From positions 1-11,940 of the forward strand of contig CAZDHT010000170.1 in NCBI GenBank assembly GCA_964505325.1: 11,940 nucleotides of DNA, read 5' to 3'. How positions within the stretch are numbered: position 1 is the first letter of the stretch; each line of letters starts with the position of its first letter. Source of the stretch: CAZDHT01 sp964505325. Its GTDB lineage: Bacteria > Planctomycetota > PUPC01. The notes beneath the pieces are model-generated. The model did not search any database. It saw only the letters and a program-made list of their open reading frames with translations, and was not told where the DNA came from. The position numbers were made by a program, and so were the translations under genes. This document shows positions 7,188-11,940 of the stretch, piece after piece.

Positions 7188-8612
7188 CTATTGCTTCAAC
7201 TCCCGGATGACCAGGTTGTCGTACCAGATCAGCTTGCTGCGTTTCATCTGGCGCAGGCCGAGATAGCCGCCGCCGTGGGCCGGGCCCCATGTCGTCCCGT
7301 CGTCGATGAACGTGAGCAGGCGCTTCTTGTCGACGGACACGTCGATGCGATTGCCGCGCCGCGCCACGGCCACGCGCCACGGCCCCTTCTTGCCCGCCTT
7401 CAGGTCCTCGCTGATGATGTCGCGGCACATCCCGACCATAAAGAGCCCTGGATTCTTCCTCGCGTTGGCCGAGCCGCGGGTCCCCGCGTAGTACGAGAAG
7501 TGATAGCTGCGAACGTCGCCGCGCGTGTACTGGTGGAACTGGCCGCTCCGCTTCTTGAGCGTCGGATCGAACAGGTCCTTCCCGCCGAGGCCGTCACAGG
7601 AGATGAACACGATGGCCAGCCCCTCGAGCTGGGACGGCTGGAAGTCCCACGCCGCCATGAAATCGCGCGGGCACTTCTTCTTCAGCCAGAACGTGACGTG
7701 GTTGTCGTTGCGAACCACCAGGCGGCCGGCCTCGACCTTCATCGTCATGGGGCCTTCGAGCTGCCACTCGTCCTGCTTGAGCGGCGCGTCGAACTTGTTC
7801 TCATAGATTACCTTCCCGCCCAGCGCCTCGGCGTCGAACAGCTCGGAGAAAACCTGCAAGCCCTCGCCGCGGTTCTCGGGGAGGGTCCAGCCCTTGATTG
7901 ACTTGAGCTCGGACATCATGTACTTCGCGGTGATCTGTCCCTCGATCCACACGACCGGCCCGACCGCGATGACGGCCGGCTCGGCGCCCTCGCGTCTCAG
8001 CAGGCCGGTCAGCTCGACCCGCGTCGTCTTGTTCTCGAAGCGGAACGGCCACTCCCACCACGGCTCCGGCTGGGTGACGCCGTTGAGCATCCCGCGCCAC
8101 GCGTTCTTCACCGGCGCGTTGTAGGTGACGGTGAAGTTGTACCACTGGCCCGCCCGCAGGTGCGTGAAGCCGCAGCCGAACTTGCCGCGGTACTTCGCGT
8201 TCTTGAGCAGCGGCCCGGCCAGCACGCCGATGCCCGGCCCGCCCTTGCCCTCGCTCACGCTGAGCGTCAGGTCTTCGCACCGGAAGATCGGCGCCACCCC
8301 CGGCTCGCCCTTGAGCGCCAGCCGCATCTCGCGCGAGAACTTGAGCCAGATGCTCAGCGTCCCCTGTTCGGGGATGGCGCCGAGCTTCACGTCGCACGAG
8401 CCGATCTTGCCGTCCTTGTTCGGCAGCACGCCCTTGCCCACCGGGCAGTCGATGAGCTTGGCTCCGGGCGCGAGATTGAACGCGACGCGGCCCGCCCCGA
8501 CCCTTGCCTCGGCGTTGCCCGGCGACCAGAAGAACACGATCTTCGGTTCCTGCGCCGCGCACGACGCGGACACGAGAACCAGCGCCACGATCAATATGAT
8601 CCGCTCACGCAT
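7188..8612 (-). CDS. Secreted LamG-like plus DUF1961 (YesU-type) protein
   Basis: The 474-residue protein begins with an export signal, MRERIILIVALVLVSASC. It could be cleaved after CAA, or lipidated at Cys18, although the residue three before that cysteine is Ser rather than Leu. Residues about 80-235 look like a concanavalin/LamG-type jelly roll (GTLSIWLKFS; HLRAGQWYNFTVTY). Residues about 265-472 match DUF1961, with GGKDLFDPTLKKRSG near 343, QYTRGDVRSYHFSYY near 361 and the ending WYDNLVIREL. DUF1961 includes B. subtilis YesU, encoded in the rhamnogalacturonan-degradation cluster; its biochemical role is unsettled as far as I know. Two jelly rolls suggest glycan binding or processing outside the cytoplasm. 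The start is backed by AAAGGAG at 6-nt spacing. It is downstream of and probably co-transcribed with the esterase (133-bp gap). Confidence 0.8.
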   Translation of the reverse strand: MRERIILIVALVLVSASCAAQEPKIVFFWSPGNAEARVGAGRVAFNLAPGAKLIDCPVGKGVLPNKDGKIGSCDVKLGAIPEQGTLSIWLKFSREMRLALKGEPGVAPIFRCEDLTLSVSEGKGGPGIGVLAGPLLKNAKYRGKFGCGFTHLRAGQWYNFTVTYNAPVKNAWRGMLNGVTQPEPWWEWPFRFENKTTRVELTGLLRREGAEPAVIAVGPVVWIEGQITAKYMMSELKSIKGWTLPENRGEGLQVFSELFDAEALGGKVIYENKFDAPLKQDEWQLEGPMTMKVEAGRLVVRNDNHVTFWLKKKCPRDFMAAWDFQPSQLEGLAIVFISCDGLGGKDLFDPTLKKRSGQFHQYTRGDVRSYHFSYYAGTRGSANARKNPGLFMVGMCRDIISEDLKAGKKGPWRVAVARRGNRIDVSVDKKRLLTFIDDGTTWGPAHGGGYLGLRQMKRSKLIWYDNLVIRELKQ

Positions 8613-8618
8613 CGCTCA

Positions 8619-8625
8619 CTCCTTT
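8619..8625 (-). promoter_or_regulatory. Ribosome-binding site for the DUF1961 gene
   Basis: On the minus strand this reads AAAGGAG, 6 nt before the ATG at 8612. Only 3 bp separate it from the inverted-repeat element at 8629-8728. Confidence 0.7.
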
Positions 8626-8628
8626 CCA

Positions 8629-8728
8629 GGGAAACGGGGACAGACAACTTTCTTTCGCCGAACGACCCACGAGCGTCGCACACGGCCTCTCCGCCGGGCG
8701 AAAAAAGTTATCTCTCCCCGTTGTTCCC
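8629..8728. repeat. Imperfect inverted-repeat (MITE/REP-like) element
   Basis: The left arm (8629-8659: GGGAAACGGGGA, then CAGACAACTTTC, ending CGCC) is the near-exact reverse complement of the right arm (8697-8728). Two substitutions, a 1-nt length difference in the T-run and a 2-nt bulge separate them. The 37-bp centre (8660-8696) is unpaired. The element fills most of the 133 bp between the esterase stop and the DUF1961 ribosome-binding site. Arms with this ACGGGGACAGAC start resemble hairpin repeats I associate with REP/MITE families, but no second copy is in the window. In the minus-strand mRNA it would form a strong stem-loop. Confidence 0.75.
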
Positions 8729-8745
8729 ATCTTGCTCGCCTCCCA

Positions 8746-10917
8746 CTAGCGCCGGGTAAGTACCAGCCGGTTGCCCCAGCCCTTCCTGCCGATGACGAAC
8801 TTCGGAACGGTGACCAGGCCGTGTTTCTCGGCGGTCACGTCGCCCTCGGCCATCTTCTTCGGCGCCGACGGGTCGCTCACGTTCCAGTTCTCCCAGTGCA
8901 CCGTCTCGCCCGGCTTCGGCAGGAACGCCCGACACCGCCGCGGCGTGACGTCCGCCGTCGCGGTCTCTTCGTCCCACTTCGACCGCCCGTGCTTCTTCGC
9001 GCGGATGCAGATGGCCAGCGTCTTCTCCGTGTCGACGATGTCGTCGTCCTTGCTCTTCGGATCGAAGTCCTGATTCCGCGTGGACCACGCGAAGTGGCCG
9101 TTCCACGTCCCGCGCGGCAAGCCGTCGCAGACGAGGAATCGCTTCTTCTTCGCCTCGGCCTTGGCCTTCTTCTCCGCTTCCGTTGGCTCGCGGACCTTGC
9201 CCTCCTTCTTCTTGATGTTCGCCTTGAGGACGTGCAGGTCCCAGCCGGTGAGCGGCGGCACATACTCGCCCAGGTTGCCATCCTCGATGGTCAGCTCAGT
9301 CGGCGTGTTGCTCTTGATCTTGAACAACGTCTTGGTGTTGCCGGACGGCCCCAGCAGCAGCGTCTTGCCCGTCAGGTCCGGGAACGAGCCGTCCTTGTTG
9401 TCGTTCTGTCCCTTAAGTGAGCCGGGCTTGATTTTGAGCGTCTTCTCGGTCAAGCCGGCGTATGACGTGTAGATGCGGAAGCCGCTCCGCAGGGTGTCAT
9501 TGCACGATGCGTTGGCGAACGCGGGGATGACCTCGTCGCGGCGAATCTTCCGGTAGTCCATCACGCTGGCGGGGCCGGCCCACGGACTGTGGCCGGCGAT
9601 CTCCCACGTCGCCGCATACGGGTGCTTTCCCTGCTCCAGCGCTTTCCAGTAGACGACCACCTCGTGGAACGGGATGACGTAGTCGACGATGCCCTGGCCG
9701 ATGTCCATAAAGGGCAGCTCGCGCTCGGGATGCGCGGCGACCTGCCTCGGCAGGTTGAGCAGGTCGTACACGGGGATGTCCTCGTTGGTCATGTCGTTGC
9801 GGTCGGCAGGGCCGAACTTGGGCACGACGTTCCCCGCCCAGTTGTTCATCGGCGGGCGGAGCTGCCAGTTGAAAATGCCCTCGTCGGCGAACGACGCGGC
9901 GAACACGTCGCCGTTCCGCGTGCCGATGGTGTGGGCGCCCGTCCCGCCCATCGACCCGCCGTACACGCAGAACTGCGCGGGATCGACCTTGAACGGGAAG
10001 TTCTTCGGATTGGTCCGCAGCCACTTGGCGACCTGGAGCACGCGCCGTTCGGTGAAGTTCACGACCGTGCCCTTGGGCGGATAGCGCTTCCTCGGCACCA
10101 TCCGCGGCAGCGCGTCGCTGTAGCCATACCACCACGTCAGGTGATAGTCGAGCAGCTTCACGTTCACGTGGCTGCCCGGCCAGCAGTAGCCGATGTTCCA
10201 GTCGCCCCACGCGCCGTACGCGTGCAGGCGGAAGCCGACCGGGTACGGCTCCTTCGTGTCACGGCGGCCCTTGGCCGGGGCGCGGATGTGGAACACGTGG
10301 ACGTAGCCCTCCCAGTTGTCCTCGATCCCGTCCGGGTTCCACAGTTCGTAGTCGCAGAAGAACGCATAGATGTAGTACCGGTCGCCGAGCTTCTGGAGCA
10401 TCACCGCGCCGGGCGTCTCGACCTTCTCATCGACCGGCTCCGCGAGCGCGGCCACGTTGCCGCGGTCCTCTTTGCCGCCTGCCTCGACCGTCACGGCGTA
10501 GTACGTCTTGCCCGGCTTCTTGATGGTGCGGATGAACAGGCCGGTCCCGTCGGGGAGCTGCTTCGATCCGTTTTCGTCGTCCTCGATCTGAATGGCCTTG
10601 TACCACTTCTCCTTGCTGAGCGGCCCAAAGAAGCGGTGCCTGGCCACGTTGATGTTGCGGAGGAACTGGAAATGGTTCGAGCCTTCGGGAATCCTGGCGA
10701 CGCATCTCGCCCGGCCCAGGTTGGCCGCCGTGATCGGCTGATCGCTGGTGTAGACCTTGTACCGCTCGCCCTCGACCGCCGCGTCCTCCTTCCACGTCAC
10801 AAACGTCTGGCCCTCGCGGTAGAACGCCTTTGCCTCGCTCGGCGCCGCCCGTGCTGGAACAGCGGCCGCGAGGATCAGGAACACAGCCACCAACACCCGT
10901 CGCACGTATGGCACCAT
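8746..10917 (-). CDS. Secreted serine esterase-like alpha/beta hydrolase with extra C-terminal domains
   Basis: The 723-residue protein has a clear Sec signal, MVPYVRRVLVAVFLILAAAV, ending in ARA near residue 24. A fibronectin III-like N-terminal part (about 28-165) precedes the hydrolase domain (about 180-470). The motif GGSMGG gives Ser322, VDYVIP gives Asp412 and AGHSPW gives His443: a triad in the expected order. About 250 residues follow the histidine. They are beta-rich, with a lysine/glutamate-rich run (568-593) and a further domain containing TWNGHFAWSTRNQ. The likely role is an extracytoplasmic esterase; peptidase activity is possible but less favoured by context. A TTG six bases upstream (10923) is in frame, but AAGGGG sits 6 nt from the ATG at 10917 and 0 nt from the TTG, so I use the ATG. 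It is first in an operon with the DUF1961 gene. Confidence 0.82.
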   Translation of the reverse strand: MVPYVRRVLVAVFLILAAAVPARAAPSEAKAFYREGQTFVTWKEDAAVEGERYKVYTSDQPITAANLGRARCVARIPEGSNHFQFLRNINVARHRFFGPLSKEKWYKAIQIEDDENGSKQLPDGTGLFIRTIKKPGKTYYAVTVEAGGKEDRGNVAALAEPVDEKVETPGAVMLQKLGDRYYIYAFFCDYELWNPDGIEDNWEGYVHVFHIRAPAKGRRDTKEPYPVGFRLHAYGAWGDWNIGYCWPGSHVNVKLLDYHLTWWYGYSDALPRMVPRKRYPPKGTVVNFTERRVLQVAKWLRTNPKNFPFKVDPAQFCVYGGSMGGTGAHTIGTRNGDVFAASFADEGIFNWQLRPPMNNWAGNVVPKFGPADRNDMTNEDIPVYDLLNLPRQVAAHPERELPFMDIGQGIVDYVIPFHEVVVYWKALEQGKHPYAATWEIAGHSPWAGPASVMDYRKIRRDEVIPAFANASCNDTLRSGFRIYTSYAGLTEKTLKIKPGSLKGQNDNKDGSFPDLTGKTLLLGPSGNTKTLFKIKSNTPTELTIEDGNLGEYVPPLTGWDLHVLKANIKKKEGKVREPTEAEKKAKAEAKKKRFLVCDGLPRGTWNGHFAWSTRNQDFDPKSKDDDIVDTEKTLAICIRAKKHGRSKWDEETATADVTPRRCRAFLPKPGETVHWENWNVSDPSAPKKMAEGDVTAEKHGLVTVPKFVIGRKGWGNRLVLTRR

Positions 10918-10923
10918 GGTCAA

Positions 10924-10929
10924 CCCCTT
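10924..10929 (-). promoter_or_regulatory. Ribosome-binding site that fixes the esterase start
   Basis: On the minus strand this reads AAGGGG, 6 nt before the ATG at 10917. It abuts the alternative TTG at 10923, which rules that start out in practice. Confidence 0.6.
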
Positions 10930-10933
10930 ACTA

Positions 10934-11024
10934 ACTATCTCAAAAGGTCGCTTGCGCTCGTGGCACGGGCGTCTCGCCCGTGAGAATCACGGCCAAGATG
11001 GCCGTGCCACCGTGTTGAGATAGT
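10934..11024. repeat. Cloverleaf-like inverted-repeat element, copy 1
   Basis: This 91-bp unit is bounded by perfect 10-bp terminal inverted repeats, ACTATCTCAA (10934-10943) and TTGAGATAGT (11015-11024). Inside, GTGGCA (10960-10965) pairs with TGCCAC (11005-11010). They enclose two hairpins: CGGGCG/CGCCCG with loop TCT (10966-10980), and CGGCC/GGCCG with loop AAGAT (10990-11004). A related element, inverted, is at 11307-11453. The architecture resembles REP/BIME or MITE units. It lies in the predicted 5' leader of the esterase gene, 4 bp upstream of the ribosome-binding site. Confidence 0.85.
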
Positions 11025-11047
11025 CTCCTATTCCCCACGTATGCGCC

Positions 11048-11075
11048 AATATAGTTGACCTGCTGCCAAAGTCAA
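11048..11075 (-). promoter_or_regulatory. Predicted strong sigma-70-type promoter for the esterase operon
   Basis: On the minus strand, TTGACT (11070-11075), a 16-bp spacer and TATATT (11048-11053) each match consensus at five of six positions. Transcription would start near 11041, giving a leader of about 124 nt that contains the whole copy-1 repeat. GTTGAC/GTCAAC, an inverted pair spanning 11054-11076 and overlapping the -35 box, is a possible operator. Confidence 0.6.
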
Positions 11076-11076
11076 C

Positions 11077-11221
11077 CGACCGCGCCATCCTCTTGAAACT
11101 CATGCAACCAATGGAACCGGACCAAGGAAAAATGGAAAAGTGGGAAACCGGGGAGGAGAACTCTCAGGCCCCCCGAAGGGCATCAAACCGGCTCCTTTCT
11201 GCTGTGTTGAAAACCACGCCG
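11077..11221. other. Non-coding stretch between promoter and palindrome
   Basis: I see no supported gene here. The stretch is richer in A and in purine runs than the coding regions (for example GGAAAAATGGAAAAGTGGG near 11125). Short open frames lack ribosome-binding sites and family resemblance. Confidence 0.4.
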
Positions 11222-11265
11222 GCTGGTGAATATTTTTTCGCACGTGCGAAAAAATATTCACCAGC
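11222..11265. repeat. Perfect 44-bp palindrome
   Basis: The left half (11222-11243, starting GCTGGTGAATATTTTTTCGC) is the exact reverse complement of the right half (11244-11265), with no loop. The centre is GCACGTGC. A 9-bp direct repeat, CACGCCGGC, lies on both sides (11215-11223 and 11272-11280), overlapping the palindrome's left edge by two bases. It is AT-rich in its arms, unlike the surrounding DNA. It could act as a bidirectional terminator, a protein-binding site or a remnant of a small mobile unit. Confidence 0.9.
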
Positions 11266-11306
11266 AACCCGCACGCCGGCAGTGGAAGAGAGGTGCGGAC
11301 TGAAAA

Positions 11307-11453
11307 ACTGTCTTGAAACCGTGGCACGGCCATCCCTTCGGCTCTGCTCCCGGCTTCGCCTGTGGCTTCGCCGGACAGGCAGGGCAGGCTTGGCCGTGTC
11401 GAATCACGGGCGAGACGCCCGTGCCACGAAGTCCCACAATCTTTTGGGACAGT
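11307..11453. repeat. Cloverleaf-like inverted-repeat element, copy 2 (inverted, with enlarged loop)
   Basis: This 147-bp relative of the 10934-11024 element lies in opposite orientation. The outer stem is ACTGTCTTGAAA (11307-11318) with TTTTGGGACAGT (11442-11453), 12 pairs including three G-T wobbles. GTGGCA (11321-11326) pairs with TGCCAC (11422-11427). The CGGGCG/CGCCCG hairpin with loop AGA (11407-11421) is conserved. The other hairpin (CGGCC 11327-11331, GGCCG 11392-11396) has a 60-nt GC-rich loop instead of 5 nt, and that loop can itself fold on GCCTGT/ACAGGC. Open frames through it are artefacts of the repeat. Confidence 0.8.
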
Positions 11454-11494
11454 CTCCAAGTACTGTGTTGCTTGACCTCACCGGTCGCCGCAGG

Positions 11495-11530
11495 CGAGCT
11501 TTGGACTGCGGCGGCACGACGCCGCTTTTC
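11495..11530. repeat. GC-rich hairpin repeat
   Basis: GAGCTTTGGACTGCGGCGGC leads into a stem, GCGGCG (11508-11513) with CGCCGC (11520-11525), loop GCACGA. Its style matches short intergenic repeats of PVC-group genomes from general knowledge. A partial echo, GGACTGCGGC, recurs near 11589-11598. Confidence 0.4.
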
Positions 11531-11741
11531 AAGAAAGCCCGCCTAGCGCCGCCGGCGCCGAAGCTTGCCGAAGCGCTTGGGTCTCGCCGGACTGCGGCCC
11601 CGAAGATGCCGTCTCGTCCGAAAAGCAATTGACAGCGCGGGAAGCAAGAGCCAGAATAGGCGACATCAGGAGCGACGCCAACATCCTGGGGATTTCATAT
11701 CATTCCGCCGCGCGTCGCGCTCACTCACGTGTGGCCCGACA
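11531..11741. other. Stretch without a supported gene
   Basis: The first part is GC-rich and repetitive, with GCGCCGCCGGCGCC-type self-complementary runs around 11546-11559. The remainder, to 11741, shows no recognisable protein in any frame and no convincing ribosome-binding site. It may hold decayed DNA of a mobile element, given the transposase-like fragment that follows. Confidence 0.35.
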
Positions 11742-11744
11742 TGA

Positions 11745-11940
11745 GCATGGCGTTCCAACGTTTGCCAAGATTCTCAAGAGCTGTCGCGTCGGGACGACCG
11801 CGAGGCGGTGCGTGCATTGCGGAGTTTCACGACTCGCGGGCGCCGGCTCGGGACCGAGGGTCTTCTGAGCAAGGCGGAGAAGCTCGTCGGACGGCACGTG
11901 GGGACCGCCGACCAGTCCCGCTATGGCGGCGGGCCTGACC
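11745..11940 (+). pseudogene. REP-associated (Y1/IS200-like) transposase C-terminal remnant, running off the edge
   Basis: The frame opening after the TGA at 11742-11744 stays open to the window end. From about 11784 to 11894 it encodes SRRDDREAVRALRSFTTRG followed by RRLGTEGLLSKAEKLVGR. This matches the pattern I know from the C-terminus of RAYT (TnpA-REP) proteins: an Arg/Thr helix, GR-x-[LF]G, then K-x-E-x(3)-GR. No start codon with a ribosome-binding site and no upstream HUH (His-hydrophobic-His) or catalytic-Tyr region is found, so the piece looks N-terminally deleted or frame-broken. Residues after LVGR (HVGTADQSRYGGG) depart from the family. Nearby inverted repeats fit the idea. A chance frame or a different protein remains possible. 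Confidence 0.45.

Noticed and set aside
8125..9420. Plus-strand open frame of 431 codons
   Set aside because: It spans the DUF1961 gene start, the inverted-repeat element and the esterase C-terminus on the opposite strand. No domain or ribosome-binding site.
10918..10923. TTG start extending the esterase by two residues
   Set aside because: The AAGGGG site directly abuts the TTG with no spacing, while the ATG at 10917 has the usual 6 nt.
9589..10983. Plus-strand open frame of 464 codons
   Set aside because: It is antisense to the esterase, including its catalytic region, and ends inside the cloverleaf repeat.
11222..11265. Ordinary intrinsic terminator
   Set aside because: The arms contain T and A runs, but no gene ends nearby on either strand, and a perfect loopless palindrome is not typical. 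A terminator role is not excluded, only unsupported.
10934..11453. CRISPR array
   Set aside because: Only two related units, inverted relative to each other and of different length, with no regular spacers.
11093..11632. Plus-strand open frame of 179 codons over the repeats
   Set aside because: It runs through the palindrome and the second cloverleaf copy. Its peptide is simply the translation of the repeats and has no ribosome-binding site.
11629..11868. Plus-strand 79-codon frame and an overlapping 69-codon frame at 11729-11938
   Set aside because: Both are Arg/Ala-rich without motifs. The third frame over the same bases carries the transposase-like pattern and is preferred.

Overview
This 11.9 kb window is high in GC and codes on both strands with long, non-overlapping genes. 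The protein families (a GH106-type rhamnosidase, a DUF1961/YesU-type protein, a DUF4091-like glycosidase-fold protein and two serine alpha/beta hydrolases) and the many short hairpin repeats suggest the PVC group, probably Planctomycetota or a close relative. That placement is inferred from gene content and repeat style; there is no rRNA or phylogenetic marker here.

Layout from left to right. A cytoplasmic-looking alpha/beta hydrolase on the minus strand runs off the left edge (1-1133). It sits directly behind, and is probably translationally coupled to, a large secreted DUF4091-like protein (1146-3875, minus). A 185-bp divergent promoter region (3876-4060) separates that pair from a 994-residue GH106-like alpha-L-rhamnosidase (4061-7045, plus). 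The rhamnosidase converges on a secreted LamG-like plus DUF1961 protein (7188-8612, minus) across a 142-bp gap with hairpins at both gene ends. Upstream of the DUF1961 gene, on the same strand, lies a secreted serine esterase with a visible Ser-Asp-His triad (8746-10917, minus). Its promoter is at about 11048-11075.

Taken together the five genes look like a small carbohydrate-degradation locus. GH106 enzymes remove alpha-L-rhamnose, DUF1961 includes YesU from the Bacillus subtilis rhamnogalacturonan cluster, and esterases commonly strip acyl groups from pectin. A rhamnose-rich glycan such as rhamnogalacturonan is therefore a reasonable substrate hypothesis, but no lyase, transporter or sensor is visible to confirm it.

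The right end (10918-11940) is mostly non-coding and rich in structured repeats. It holds two copies, in opposite orientation, of a cloverleaf-like inverted-repeat element (10934-11024 and 11307-11453) whose outer stem changes sequence while keeping its pairing. Between them is a perfect 44-bp palindrome (11222-11265). Further right are GC-rich hairpin repeats, then an open reading fragment resembling the C-terminus of a REP-associated (Y1/IS200-like) transposase. A fourth, unrelated inverted repeat (8629-8728) sits between the esterase and DUF1961 genes. One cloverleaf copy lies in the predicted 5' leader of the esterase, just upstream of its ribosome-binding site. This repeat set is the most unusual content of the window. 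Its likely explanation is REP/MITE mobilisation by RAYT-type transposases rather than a wholly new system.
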